A stretch of DNA of 64,000 bases from Delphinus delphis (GCF_949987515.2 NC_082697.1:25179730-25243729), one strand, 5' to 3'; counted from the stretch's first letter, positions 43,814 to 56,141 are shown. Notes: generated by a model from the letters alone, not told the origin. Translations and numbers: made by a program.

Positions 43814-44016
43814 TTTTTTTTTTTTTTTGCGGTACGCGGGTCTCTCACTCTTGTGGCCTCTCCCATTGCGGAGCACAGGCTCCGGACGCGTAGGCTCAGC
43901 GGCCATGGCCGCTGAGCCGCTCTGCGGCATGTGGGATCCTCCCGGACCGGGGCACAAACCCGTGTCCCCTGCATCGGCCTGCGGACTCTCAACCACTGCG
44001 CCACCAGGGAAGCCCC
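43814..44016 (-). mobile_element. Short-subfamily CHR-2 SINE inside mariner B
   Basis: A T-tail, gcggtacgcgggtctctc, to gccaccagggaagcccc. The TSD catgtctc(g/a)attt lies at about 43801-43813 and 44016-44028. It contains a 26-bp palindrome at 43893-43918. Confidence 0.94.
43893..43918. repeat. Perfect 26-bp palindrome inside the SINE
   Basis: The half-site ggctcagcggcca is followed immediately by its exact reverse complement. Other copies read ggccatggctcacgggcc here and are only partly palindromic. Confidence 0.95.
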
Positions 44017-44427
44017 ATGTCTCAATTTGATTGCTATCAACTTCAACAGGTGTATCCGACCGTGGAGCATCATCCAGCGAGGAATCTCTAGCACGAAACT
44101 TCGCAAACCGCTTTTGACACTTTGATCAGTCACAGCACCTTCTCCATACACTGCACAAATCTTTTCTTGCGTTTCACTTGTGTTTTTACCTTTCTTGAAA
44201 TAATAAAGCATAATATGTCGAAAATGTTGCTTTTCTTCTTCCATCTCCAGTATTAAAATGGCTACACAAAAATTCACCAAATTTTTATGTTTTTTCTTTT
44301 TAATGTACGCTGATATGACAGCTCTCACAATACAATCTAACACAATTGTTTCCAATGAAGTTAAAGACAGCTAAGTGCTACTAGAGCCATCTTATGGAAA
44401 AAACGAATGAACCTTTTAGGCAGCCCA

Positions 44428-44866
44428 GTGGGTTCCAATCTTTCTTCTACCAGAGCTGGATGGCCAACCTGCCCAGGACACTACAGCCCTGGCTTTCTGC
44501 TGCCCTCTGCTGGCATCTGTCAGATGTGGCACGAGGATGTGAAATCCATATGGCCCCAGCATCAGCTCGCTGACAGGTTCTTTGTGAGTGACCAATACTG
44601 GGTTGGGGAGACAGGGCTAGTGAGGCTCTCTAGGGCCTCCCTCGTGAAATACTCTCCTTGCTTCCAATTCACCCCCCACTGCACATTGTCCATATCCTAT
44701 CTGGTGGCCAGAAGGTTCCTTTAAAAACATATTAGTCAACAGTTTAGTGGATTAGATAACTCTGAACAACTTTTTTTTTTCTGAACACCTCTTTTGCTCA
44801 AAAAAATCTAAAAGTGCTAGGTAAAATATAAAAATACACTACTGAGCTGCTAAGAATGAAAGGGAT
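44428..44866. other. Intergenic sequence, no gene seen
   Basis: No element recognised. The 105-codon frame at 44407-44724 shows no domain. Confidence 0.45.
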
Positions 44867-44882
44867 ATAGCAAAACCTATTT

Positions 44883-45191
44883 CTTTTCTTTTTGGCTGCG
44901 TTGGGTCTTCATTGCTGTGCACGGCTTTCTCTAATTGCGGCCAGCGGGGAATACTCATACTTGCGGTGTGCAGGCTTCTCACTGTGGTGGCTTCTCTTGT
45001 TGTGGATCACGGGCTCTAGGCATACGGGCTTCAGTAGTTGTGGCTTGTGGGCTCTAGAGTGCAGGCTCAGTAGTTGTGGCACACGGGCTTAGTTGCTCTG
45101 CGGCATGTGGGATCTTCCCGGGCCAGGACTCGAACCCGTGTCCCCTGCACTGGCAGGCAGATTCTCAACCACTGCGCCACCAGGGAAGTCC
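44883..45191 (-). mobile_element. CHR-2 SINE, long form
   Basis: From ctttttggctgcgttggg to gccaccagggaagtcc, with the exact 16-bp TSD atagcaaaacctattt at 44867-44882 and 45192-45207. Confidence 0.94.
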
Positions 45192-45207
45192 ATAGCAAAA
45201 CCTATTT

Positions 45208-45455
45208 TGATACACGAGTATTTCTGCAACATCTGAGTCATACAGCTTATGAAAATAAAGGAGATTATCAATTCATGAAGTCTTCCTACATGTAAATCTC
45301 AAACATGATTGGACAAGAGTAATTGTATCATCCACTTTAGACCTTTTCTATCATATTGGAGGACATGAGTCAAGTATGACAGTGGAATCTTTGGTTCTGA
45401 AAATTGTAAATCTTTAATTGTAATAAAACTGGAATTATATAAATACTCAGTTTTA
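45208..45455. other. Intergenic sequence, no gene seen
   Basis: No element recognised. Confidence 0.4.
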
Positions 45456-45459
45456 CTGA

Positions 45460-46180
45460 AATACAAGTTATGTATCACAAAGTTCACTTGTATACAATTC
45501 AATGGTTTTTAGTATATTTACAGAGTTGTGTGACCATCACCATAATCTAATTGGATTTTCATTTTACATTTTCATTACATTTATCACCCCCAAAAGAAAC
45601 CCTTTACCCTTTGATAGACACTCTTCATCTTCCCACCCTGCCTCCCACTCTGGACAACCACCCATCTATTTTCAGTCTCTAAAAATTTGTCTATTGATAT
45701 AGCTTTGCTTATTCCTTTCATATAAATGGAATCATTCAATATGTGGTCTTTTGTGACTGGCTTCTTTCACTTAGCACAATGTTTCTGAGGTTCTTTCATG
45801 TTGTAGCCTGTATCAGTACCTCATTCTTCTTTTTTATTGCTTAATAACAATCTATTGTATGAATATATCACATTTTGAGTATCCATTGCATCAGTTGATG
45901 GATATTTGGGTTATTTCCATCTTTTGGTAACAATAATAATAATAAAATACTATGAACATTATGTACGAGTTTTTGCATGGGCAAATGTTTTCATTTCTCT
46001 CAGGCATATACCTAAGAGTAGACCTGCTGGATCTTATGATAACTCTATGTTTTATAACACTTGAGGAATTGCCTAACTATAAAACTGGAATTGTTTATTT
46101 TTTCAAACAAACTTTTAATTTTTTTAAATATAAGTTTTGCATTTTTCTGTCTGGTGATCTGAGGGTGCAGTTCCTTAGAC
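45460..46180 (+). mobile_element. L1M 3' UTR
   Basis: Long L1 text: agttgtgtgaccatcaccat, ttgtgactggcttctttcac, ttagcacaatgtttctgag, tcagttgatggatatttggg. Confidence 0.8.
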
Positions 46181-46426
46181 CATAAGAGTAGACCTTAACA
46201 CATATTTATTGGATAAATTGACTGTTTTGTTTGATGTTGACATAAGCTAGAGGTTATTTTTATCTCTCTTTTTCTTTTATTATTGAAGACACACAAAGAC
46301 TCTTTTTAGAGTTTTACTTCAACCATGTCTTGTAAAATATTCTTCAATTTTTCTTTAAATGAGTGCTGTAGTGGTATGTTGATTGAACTGATATATATGA
46401 AGATGATGTATCAAAAGATTACTATC

Positions 46427-46617
46427 GGGCTTCCCTGGTGGCACAGTGGTTGAGAGTCCGCCTGCCGATGCAGGGGACATGGGTTCGTGCCACGGTCTGG
46501 GAAGATCCCACATGCCGTGGAGCGGTTGGGCCCGTGAGCCATGGCCTGTGCTCTGCAACAGGAGAGGCCACAAGAGTGAGAGGCCCGCATACCGCAAAAA
46601 AAAAAAAAAAAAAAAAA
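46427..46617 (+). mobile_element. Short-subfamily CHR-2 SINE with internal deletion
   Basis: From gggcttccctggtggcac to gcataccgc plus a long A-tail. A block of about 22 bp between gagccatgg and cctgtgctc is missing. The exact 14-bp TSD aaaagattactatc lies at 46413-46426 and 46618-46631. Confidence 0.95.
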
Positions 46618-46639
46618 AAAAGATTACTATCAATTTTGA

Positions 46640-47770
46640 TGAAATAAACTTTTAATTTTAAAAGTTTTAGATTTACCAAAAAATTGTGAAGATAGTACAG
46701 AGAGTTCCTATACATCCCACACCAAGTTTCCCTTATTATTAATGTCTTATATTATTATGGTACATGTGTCACAATTAATGAACCCATGTAGATATATTAT
46801 TATTACCTAAAATTCATACTTTAATCAGATTTCCTCAGTTTTTCCTAATGTTCTTTTTCTGTTCCAGTATCCCATCCAGGATGCCACATTTCCTTTAGTT
46901 GTCATGTCTCCTTAGGCTCCTCTTAGCTGTGAAAGTTTCTCAGACTTTCTGTATTTTTGGTGACCTTGACAGCTTTGAGAACTGGTCAGCTATTTTGTAG
47001 AACGTCTCTCTATAGAGATTTGTCTGATGTTTTTCTCACGATTAGACTTGGGTTCCTGGTTTTCGGAAGGAAGCCCAAAAGACAGATTATCTACGAAGGG
47101 AAGTATTTGACTGACAGCAGACTTCTCAATAGCTTCAGTGGAGGCCAGGAGACAGAGATAGAATATCTGCAAACTGCTGAGGAAAAAACCTGCCAACCTA
47201 GAATTTCTACTCAATGAGACTCTTTTTCAAAAAAAGCATAAAATAAAAACATTTTCAGATAAAGCAAAACAAAGAGTTTACCATTAGCATACCCTCTCTC
47301 GCTAAGGGAAATTCTCAAGGATGTAATTCAGAGAATAGGAAAATAATCCCAGAAGAACATTCTAAGATGCAAGAGAGTGAAGAGCAAAGAAGACAGTGAA
47401 CACATAGGTACCTCTGAATCGACATTGACTTTATAAAGCAACCATGATATCTAATTTGTGAGATTAAGGAAAAATGAGCACGAAAATACTAGACGAACAC
47501 AGCAAATAATTTGGGAGAGAGTAACTGAAGATCATAGATTGGAGTTAGTATGATTAGAGAATACAACTTCCAAATAGTAGAAGGAGAAATGTTTTAAAAA
47601 TAGTAAAACTAAACAATAGACTGTTTAGTATTCATACATATGCCAATATATTAATACTGTAATGAAATATAAGGCCATGATTATAGCAAAATTCACATAT
47701 TGGTAATCTCTGGATGTGGGAAGAGGGAATGTGATAAGGGGTGGGGCAGTCAGAGGGACTCAGATGAATT
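46640..47770 (+). mobile_element. Old L1 fragments
   Basis: First part: tcctatacatcccacaccaa, agttgtcatgtctccttag. Second part (from about 47100): agacttctcaatagcttcag, aacctagaatttctactc and aaaacattttcagataaagc, which resemble an ORF2-distal L1 segment. Confidence 0.55.
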
Positions 47771-47780
47771 GATCATGTTC

Positions 47781-47857
47781 TTTTTCTTTTTTGGCCGTGC
47801 CCAGGCCATGGCAGTGAAAGTGCCGAGTCCAAACCACTGGACCGCCAGGGAATTCCC
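47781..47857 (-). mobile_element. Short tRNA-derived SINE, internally deleted
   Basis: cttttttggccgtgcccagg joins directly to ccatggcagtgaaagtgcc and ends gaccgccagggaattcccc. The flanking atcatgttct is a TSD. Confidence 0.82.
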
Positions 47858-47959
47858 CATCATGTTCTATTCTTTAAACTGGGTGTTAAGTATATGATTA
47901 TTTATTTTCTTATTCTTTACACATTAGCTAGATGCCTTAATTATTTTAAATATTTTAAA

Positions 47960-48460
47960 TACTTAATAAAAATTAAAGGTAACTCCATAAAACAAACCAT
48001 GTTATTTCTCCACTGAAACCCTCTAGTGCCCTCCAGCTTGGAATAAAATCTGGCTGTCTCTCCTGGCCTCACGTGGTCTGCATTATCTGGCTCTTGTGAC
48101 CTCTCTGCACTTTCTCTCTTGGTCATTAAACTACAGCCACCCAAAGAAGCCAAGGTCTTTCATACCTCAGGGCCTTTGCACAGGCTGTTTCGTCTCAGCA
48201 TTATTGGCTCCTCATTAACTTTTAGGTCTTAGCTTGAATACACCTCTTCCCCTGACTACTTTCCAATAGGTCCTTCTTGTTATTCTCCATCGTTATCCCC
48301 TGCTAGTTTTTTCAGGCAGACAACAGATTTGGCAATTATTTGATTTGTTTTCTTGCTTAATAAAGACTCCTCCACTAGACTGTAGATTCCATTAGGGCAG
48401 GGACTGTATACATCTTGTTCATGGTCTATCCCCAGCACCTAGCACAGTAACTGGCTGAGA
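47960..48460 (+). mobile_element. L2 LINE 3' end
   Basis: ctagtgccctccagcttgg, cctcagggcctttgcacagg, gattccattagggcagggac and tccccagcacctagcacag are in L2 order. Confidence 0.85.
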
Positions 48461-48469
48461 CTTACTAAT

Positions 48470-48592
48470 TTTTTTTTCCCCCGTTCGTGCCGCACGGCTT
48501 GCAGGATCTTAGTTCCCTGACTAGGGATTGAACCCTAGCCATCAGTAGTGAAAGCATGGAGTCCTAACCACTGGACCACCAGGGAATTCCCA
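48470..48592 (-). mobile_element. Short tRNA-derived SINE
   Basis: From ttttttttccccc and cgtgccgcacggcttgcagg to gaccaccagggaattccc. Confidence 0.87.
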
Positions 48593-48799
48593 AGAGGCTT
48601 AATAAATATTTTTGAATGAATAAATAAATGAACTAATGTCAGACAGATTGAGAGAGGAGGCCCAGGAATAGTCTGTTTGATCAGAAAAGATGTGATTTTT
48701 CACGCCTACCCCAGCCTCACTAAACAAAATTTGTTGAATAAATGAAAGAAGGAAAGAATTCCAGCTGTGGGTGGCATCATTTTAAGTGGAAACCAGAAC

Positions 48800-49330
48800 A
48801 CTTTTCTGCTATTCAGTATTCATTCATCAAACATTACTGGACTTTTACCGTTTACCAGGTCTTGTGCTGGGGCTTTGATGGTGTGTAATACCGTGCCTGC
48901 CCTAATAGATGGAGATTATTGAGCCCTGCCTGAAGGTATGAAGTGCTGAGCTCAGTCCCTCTCCCAGCCTTCAGCCTGGAAGGCCATCCCTCTACTTACC
49001 TTTCACGGACACAAGCTCCTATTATTCTCCCTCAGGAAGTATGCATTCATTCATTCATCCATTTAATAGATATTTATTGAGCATCTACTTTGTGCTGGGC
49101 AGTATGCTAGGTGCTGGGGTTACAGCAATAAACCAGGTGGACAGAGTTCCTGCCCTCAGTGGGTGCCCAGTCTATTGGGGAGACAGGTGATAATCAACTA
49201 AACAAACATATGAAGCATGAAGTACAAATTGTGATGAGTCCTGTGAAGGAAATGAACAGGATGGTTATGGGAGAATTATTAGACGTTCTCTCAGCTTTCA
49301 TTTTAACAGGCATTTTAAAAAGGCAGTCTT
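48800..49330 (-). mobile_element. Two L2 fragments
   Basis: First near ccaggtcttgtgctggggct (about 48800-48960). Second, clearer: ttaatagatatttattgagc, ggtgctggggttacagcaat and gtcctgtgaaggaaatgaac (49035-49330). Confidence 0.7.
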
Positions 49331-49672
49331 GAGTCTCCAGCACAGAGACAGCAAGATTACAAAGTGTGAGGGTGTCCTCTCTCCCTGACTTGGCTTGGGT
49401 GGTGGAGAGAGCCCTCTTAACTGGAATGGGTTACCTTGTGGGAATGTGAGGTCCCTATTACTGGAGGCACCTAAGCACGGGCTAGAGTGGGAGCTCTTGG
49501 GGATGTTATAAAGGAGCTTCTTGCTTGGGGTGAAGTGGGGGAATTGGACTTGGTGACATGTGATGGGTTGCCCCTCCTAAACACCAAAATTTTTCGTTGC
49601 TAATGTTCTTTTATTCTAAATTCCACAAGCCTACAATTTGAAATCTCTAAACATTCTGAGAGTCTGATTTTT
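49331..49672. other. Intergenic sequence, no gene seen
   Basis: No element recognised. Confidence 0.4.
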
Positions 49673-49806
49673 TTTTTTTTTTTTTTGGCTGTGCCGTGTG
49701 GCTTGTGGGATCTTAGTTCCCTGACCAGGGACTGGACCATGGAATGAACCTGGGCCCCGTCAGTGGAAGTATGGAGTCCTAACCACTGGAACACCAGGGA
49801 ATTCCC
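49673..49806 (-). mobile_element. Short tRNA-derived SINE
   Basis: A T-tail, ggctgtgccgtgtggcttg, to gaacaccagggaattcccc. The flanks repeat tgagagtctgatttt, a TSD. Confidence 0.92.
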
Positions 49807-49839
49807 CTGAGAGTCTGATTTTAACAAGGATCTTAAGGT

Positions 49840-50070
49840 AGTCCAGAAGAGGCCAAAGCTTTGGAATCAGAAATAACCTGGTTCATATTCAGGCTCTGCC
49901 ATTTATTAGCTGTATGACCTTGGAGAAATTGCTTTCCCTCTCTCATCCCTGGTTTCCTCCCCTGAGGAATGGAGATGATAATGCCTGCCTCACAAGGTTG
50001 CAAGGAAGATTAAAAGATGGTATATAAGCGTAGCACCTGGTTTGGTTTCCATCCCACAAGACGCCACAGA
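49840..50070 (+). mobile_element. MIR SINE
   Basis: attagctgtatgaccttgg, agaaattgctttccctctc and taagcgtagcacctgg. Confidence 0.7.
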
Positions 50071-50083
50071 GTCTTAGATTTTG

Positions 50084-50361
50084 TTATTTATTTATTTATG
50101 GCTGCGTTGGGTCTTTGTTTCTGTGCGCGGGCTTTCTCTAGTTGCGGTGAGCAAGGGCTACTCTTCATTGTGGTGCATGGGCTTCTCATTGCGGTGGCTT
50201 CTTTTGTTGCGGAGCGTGGGCTCTAGGTGCACGAGCTCAGTAGTTGTGGCACACGGGCTTAGTTGCTCCGCGGCATGTGAGATCTTCCTGGACCAGGGCT
50301 CGAACCCGTGTCCCCTGCATTGGCAGGCGGATTCTTAACCACTGCGCCACCAGGGAAGTCC
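50084..50361 (-). mobile_element. CHR-2 SINE nested in the tail of another SINE
   Basis: From tttatttatggctgcgttgg to gccaccagggaagtccc. It lies between the outer TSD copy at 50071-50083 and the body of the next SINE. Confidence 0.9.
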
Positions 50362-50374
50362 CTATTTTTAATTT

Positions 50375-50505
50375 TTTTAATAATCTTTTTTTCCTGACCG
50401 CGCCATGTGGCTTGCAGGGTCCTAGTTCCCCCACCAGGGATCGAATCTGTGCCCCCTGCAGTGGAAACACAGAGTCTTAACCATTGAACTGCCAGGGAAT
50501 TCCCA
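50375..50505 (-). mobile_element. Short tRNA-derived SINE (outer element of the nest)
   Basis: tttttcctgaccgcgccatg to gaactgccagggaattccc. Its 5' flank agtcttatatttt (50506-50518) matches gtcttagatttt at 50071-50082, beyond the neighbouring SINE. Confidence 0.88.
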
Positions 50506-50539
50506 AGTCTTATATTTTGGAAACCTCCTCACTAAGATC

Positions 50540-50760
50540 CAAATTTCTCCTTGGGTGCAGTATGGTGACACAGTGAGCTCTGGTGCCAGACTGCTTGGGC
50601 TTAGTACCAAATGTCTCTGAACCTCAGTTTCCTCATCTGCCTAATCGGGATAATAACAGGACCTACTTCCTAGGATTATCTTGAAAGTTAAATGAGATGA
50701 TCCACCGAAAGCAGTTATGTTAAGCAGTTGGTCCTGTAAACTCTCATTATTACTTTCATC
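50540..50760 (+). mobile_element. MIR SINE
   Basis: tctctgaacctcagtttcct, catctgcctaatcgggata and gaaagttaaatgagatgatc. Confidence 0.75.
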
Positions 50761-51900
50761 ATTGGGTCTTGGAGGTTAGGAGTGTTGAAAACTCTGCTAC
50801 CTGCCTTGGATCCCGAGCACGGAGATCTCCCTATCTCAGATGAGGGCCTGAGACCGCTGGTCCAAGGGCCTGAGCCTGCAGTGCCTTCAGTGGGAAATGG
50901 AGACTGGTGAGCTGATCGGCTCCTCTCTTCTGCCTTTTCCCTTCCCCCTCTCCTATCCTTTGAGAGTGAACTGGTTTCCTCTGGGAGCTCTGCCCTGGGG
51001 TTTGGTGGGAAGCCAGGCCTGTGTGTATGTGTCTGGAACGCCAATTTCTGAGCCACAGCAGAGAGGCATCAGCTGACCACAGAGGAGGGATAATGCATTC
51101 CTCCAGCTACAGAGTTCCTGGGGGTGGAGTGACAGGGGCACAGCTGATTGGCATTGCCCATACTGTGTGATCATGGACACACACACACACTCTGTCTCTC
51201 TCACAGATATGCACATAAAATACACATACACATCTCTATATACACACGTACACATATACGCATGTACATGCATACACCACTGTTTTCTCTGACTCTACAT
51301 CCTTCTTCCTTCTCTGCTAGCCTCCTCTTATTCTGCACACATCATCCCTCTTCTTCCTCCTTTCCCATTATAACCACAGAAAACAGTCTCCCAGGGCAGG
51401 AACTCTGTTTCAGGGCTTTTTCTCACCAAGTTTGTCTGGGGCTTATTAAGTCTTTTTAAAGCAGGGCAGTACGTGGGGGGACTTTTAAGGATCTGGTTTC
51501 AGGCTTTGGTTCTGGGAAAGGAGTCTCATCTCCCCTCTGGTCTCTTGCTTCCCTCCTGATCCCCGCCGCCCACCCCGCTACCTTCAGAATGAAGCTTCCA
51601 AAAGCCAAGTAAAATGCAGTTCTCATTTATCATTGTTTACTGTCAATTTTCTCAGGTTGCCCTACAATCTTCAAGCACACTCATACTTGAAAAATATCAA
51701 TGCATATATATAATTCTGTATTTCCTTCTTTCTTCTTTCTTTCCTTCCTTCCTTTCTCACCTTGTCTCTTTCTTCTATATATTTATCGAGTGTCATGTAT
51801 ATGTCAGACGGTTGCTTGGTTTGTTTCACTTGTGTCTACCCTGTTTTGATACTTATCACTCTAAATTAAAGCTATTTGATTGATGCTTGTTTTCCAAGAT
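50761..51900. other. Intergenic sequence with a CA/TA-rich microsatellite
   Basis: A short (AC)n and acacata-rich stretch spans about 51177-51270, with CT-rich text near 51720-51760. No gene. Overlapping frames of about 100 codons are compositional. Confidence 0.5.
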
Positions 51901-52019
51901 AATTACAACTCATATTTTTATTTATTTTTATTTTTTTAAAAAGGTTTTTGTTTATTTAGAAGACACAGACTAACATTATTAGATGGTAAAGTTCACAAAT
52001 GGGTTCATTTCATTCCTTA

Positions 52020-52389
52020 GTTGTTTTTGGTTGCATTGGGTCTTCGTTGCTGTGCGCGGGCTTTCTCTAGTTGCGGTGAGCAGGGCGTACTCTTCGTCGT
52101 CGTGTGCGGATTTCTCATTGCAGTGGCTTCTCTTATTGTGGAGCATGGGCTCTAGGCGCAAGGGCTTCAGTAGTTGCAGCATGTGGGCCCTAAAGCACAT
52201 GGGCTTCATAAGTTGCAGCACGTGAGCTCAGTAGTTGTGGCTCTCAGGCTCCAGAGCGCAGGCTCGGTAGTTGTGACGCACGGGCTTAGTTGCTCTGCGG
52301 CATGTGGGATCTTCCTGGACCAGGGATCGAACCCGTGTCCCCTGCATTGGCAGGCAGATTCTTAACCACTGCACCACCAGGGAAGTCCC
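52020..52389 (-). mobile_element. CHR-2 SINE, long form with extra internal repeat
   Basis: From ttttggttgcattgggtc to gcaccaccagggaagtccc, with an extra copy of the internal cagcatgtgggccc / cagcacgtgagctc block. acaactc(a/t)tattttt occurs at about 51904 and 52390, so the inserted unit may begin near 51920. Confidence 0.87.
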
Positions 52390-52534
52390 ACAACTCTTAT
52401 TTTTAAATGCTAATTATGTAGTACAGGAATTGTGTTAAGCAGTTTACCAATATTATTTTATTTATTCCTCATAATAATCCCATGGATAGTAATTTTAATA
52501 TCCCCATTTTATAGATTATGAAATGGAAGCTGGG

Positions 52535-52870
52535 GCTTCCCTGGTGGCGCAGTGGTTGAGAACCACCTGCCAATGCAGGGGACACGGGTTCGATCCCTGG
52601 TCCGGGAAGATCCCACATGCTGCGGAGCAACTAAGCCCGTGCTCCACAACTACTGAGCCTGTGCTCTAGAGCCTGTGAGTCACAACCACTGAGCCCGCGT
52701 GCTGCAACTACTGAAGCCCACGCACCTGGAGCCCGTGCTCCTCAATGAGAAGCCTTCGCAATGAGAAGCCCGTGCACTGCAATGAAGAGTAGCCCCAGCT
52801 CGCTGCAACTAGAGAAAGCCCGTGCACAGCAGCGAAGACCCAACACAGCCAAAAATAAATAAATAAATTT
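52535..52870 (+). mobile_element. CHR-2 SINE, long form
   Basis: From gggcttccctggtggcgc to acacagccaaaaataaata, flanked by gaaatgga. Confidence 0.9.
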
Positions 52871-52943
52871 ATATAAAAAAAGAAATGGATGTTTATAGGT
52901 TAAAAACGTCACCCAGGACCACAGAGATAGAAAATGGCACAGT

Positions 52944-52984
52944 GTTATATGTCAATTATATCTCGACAAAGATGGGGAAAAAAA
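52944..52984 (+). mobile_element. 41-bp L1 3' terminus insertion
   Basis: gttatatgtcaattatatct followed by an A-run is the extreme L1 3' end. The flanks repeat ggcacagt (52936-52943 and 52985-52992). Confidence 0.75.
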
Positions 52985-53050
52985 GGCACAGTAGGAATTT
53001 GAACACAGAAAATCAGAATCCAAAGTTCCTGTTCTTAACCACAATGAGAT

Positions 53051-53492
53051 CCTGCCTCCCAGTGGGCTGTATGTCCTGTGAGGTGAGACACTATCTTGTT
53101 TACAACTACTTGTTTATGTACTTACCACTGTGTCTGGCATATAGTGGATATTCAATAAATATTGTTGAATGAATGAATGAACTGTGAACTCATCCTTTGC
53201 TGCTATGTAGGCTGCAGAAATGAGAAGGAGGGATATGGGCTTAGAAGCCAGAGAGACCCAGGTTTGCATAGAGATCTGTTCTTACTAGTGCTGTGCCTCA
53301 ATTCCCTCATCTATAAAATGGGGATAATATAAAGACTGTGCAGGATTCATGTGAGGTTTAAATGACAATGTATATTAATCAGCCAGCTCATGTGCCAATG
53401 TATAGCAAACTGAACAAATGACATCTATTTTTTATATGTACATGTGCATATAATACAACCGCATTATGTATGTGGCCTCAGTGGGGTTTTTT
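53051..53492. other. Intergenic sequence with MIR remnant
   Basis: A plus-strand MIR core (tgtgcctcaattccctcatc, tataaaatggggataat) lies at about 53250-53400. An L2-like end (cataatggata-type text, aataaatattgttgaatgaa) is near 53100-53180. Confidence 0.55.
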
Positions 53493-53858
53493 TATTTAAA
53501 AAAATGTATTTATTTTATTTATTTATCTTTGGCTGTGTTGGGTCTTCAATGCTGGGCACAAGCTTTCTCTAGTTGCGCCAAAGGGGGATGCTCTTCGTTG
53601 TGGTGCGCCGGCTTCTCAATGCGGTGGCTTCTCTTGTTGTGGAGCACGGGCTCTAGGCGCGTGGGCTTCAGTACTTGTGGTGCCCGGGCTCAGTAGTTGT
53701 GGCTCGTGGGCTCTAGAGCACAGGCTCAGTAGTTGTGGTGCATGGTCTTAGTTGCTCTGCGGCATGTGGGATCTTCCTGGAGCAGGGCTTGAATCTGTGT
53801 CCCCTGCATTGGCAAGCTGGTAGGCGGGTTCTTAACCACCGTGCCACCGGGGAAGTCC
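53493..53858 (-). mobile_element. CHR-2 SINE, long form
   Basis: From tttatctttggctgtgttgg to gccaccggggaagtccc, with flanking c(a/g)gtgggg/tttt repeats. Confidence 0.88.
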
Positions 53859-54195
53859 CCTCGGTGGGTTTTCAGTGATATAGAGCCATTCCCCTCTTGT
53901 TGGATACTTGGCTTGGCCTCTAGTTATTTGCAAACAGAGGTTTGCTGTGGACTATTTGTATACGTACCTATTTTCTTGTGAGTTTTTTTTTTTTTTTCCC
54001 TTGATGGTATCTTATGTGGAGGATTCTACCTGAAGATGCAGGGAATCTACAGACTGATGTGGCCCTATTTATTGCCTAACACATCCCAGGTAGGAGTGGA
54101 AGATGGAGACAAGAGGCAGAGATGAGGGCTGCTTGAGATGCGCAAAGTGATGGGATTTTTCTGGTAATGATCACACCTCACTTGTGTGTTTGGCA
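53859..54195. other. Intergenic sequence, no gene seen
   Basis: Perhaps part of an L1-like remnant at the left. Not assigned. Confidence 0.4.
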
Positions 54196-54199
54196 GCTG

Positions 54200-54650
54200 T
54201 CTAGCAGAGTGGGTCAGTGCCCAGGCACCAGTGTCAAACAAGCCTAGGTTTGAATCCCAGCTCTGCCCTTCTCACAGATGTGTGACCCGGGCCAATTAGA
54301 TCTTCTAAATTGTAATTTTCCCTTCTGTATAATGGGAGTGTTCTTAACGGTAGCTACTCCACGAAGCTACTGTAAAGTTGAGAAAACACATGAAAATGCT
54401 TAGATCTAAGCCTGGCCAATAGTAAGCATTCAATAAAAGTGATTATATTGATTGCATAAGATTCACAGAGTACAGTATATTTCCCCATTGATTTAATCCT
54501 GACACAGTCCCTGTGAGGTAGGGGTTATTAGGACCTCCATCTAACAGATGAGGAAATTGAGGCCTAGAGAACTGAAGTGCCGGGACCAGGGTCGATGTGG
54601 AGCTCACACAGTGTCTGAGCAGGGTTCGTAAACCAGGTCTCCAGAGGCCC
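54200..54650. mobile_element. Two MIR copies, opposite orientation
   Basis: Plus: gtttgaatcccagctctgcc to agtaagcattcaataaaag (54200-54440). Minus: ccatctaacagatgaggaaa, ttgaggcctagagaactg (54460-54650). Confidence 0.75.
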
Positions 54651-55099
54651 AGACCCAGAGCCCCACCGTCTAGCTTTCTTCTCTCACACCAGGAGTTGTG
54701 GGTTCTTCTCTGGCCAGTGTGGTACTTCAGGCTTTTCCGTATTCGACTGTGAACAGAACAGGGGCTTAATCTCTTAAACTCTCTTCCAACTTCGAAGTGG
54801 GGACAGTGTTCACCCCTTACCCAAGCCCTAAACAGCCAGCAACGCGTTCATCCCAGAGGGCGGAGCCTGGCAGCGTTAGACACCAGGCCCCACACTAAGC
54901 CACGCCCACAGACCAAAGCTCCAGCCCCACAGTGGGAAACCAGCTCCCTCAAATCTCCTCCACTAGCAACCTGCCTGCGAAGTCCCTCGCAGCTCGTGTC
55001 TACCTCTTAAACTCAAGCCCTGTCCCTGGAGTCCAGCGCTCCGCCATGTGCAGCCCACCCCAACGCCCAAAGCCTCGCACCAGGATCCACGGTTCTGTC
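54651..55099. other. SNTA1 upstream flank
   Basis: C-rich sequence leading into the CpG island. No separate gene recognised. Confidence 0.45.

Positions 55100-56141
<1,042 letters not shown>

Larger units (their letters stand above)
42922..44427 (-). mobile_element. Decayed mariner DNA transposon, copy B
   Basis: The ends are inverted repeats (tttggttggccaaaag at the left, cttttaggcagccca at the right), and TA precedes the left end. On the minus strand the 3' coding part is open for 90 codons (42995-43267), with PPYSPDIALSDFHLS containing the third-Asp region and a terminus ending EKWQKVVEQKG. The N-terminal part lies at about 44029-44300. The first-Asp region reads VTGKEKW, so that residue is lost. 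It is split by a SINE at 43814-44016. Compared with copy A it keeps the C-terminal segment that A has lost. Not functional. Confidence 0.92.
52395..53050 (-). mobile_element. MIR SINE, interrupted twice
   Basis: taatcccatggatagtaatt and tccccattttatagattatg precede the SINE at 52535-52870. The continuation aaacgtcacccaggaccac is broken by a 41-bp L1 end at 52944-52984. Confidence 0.7.
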
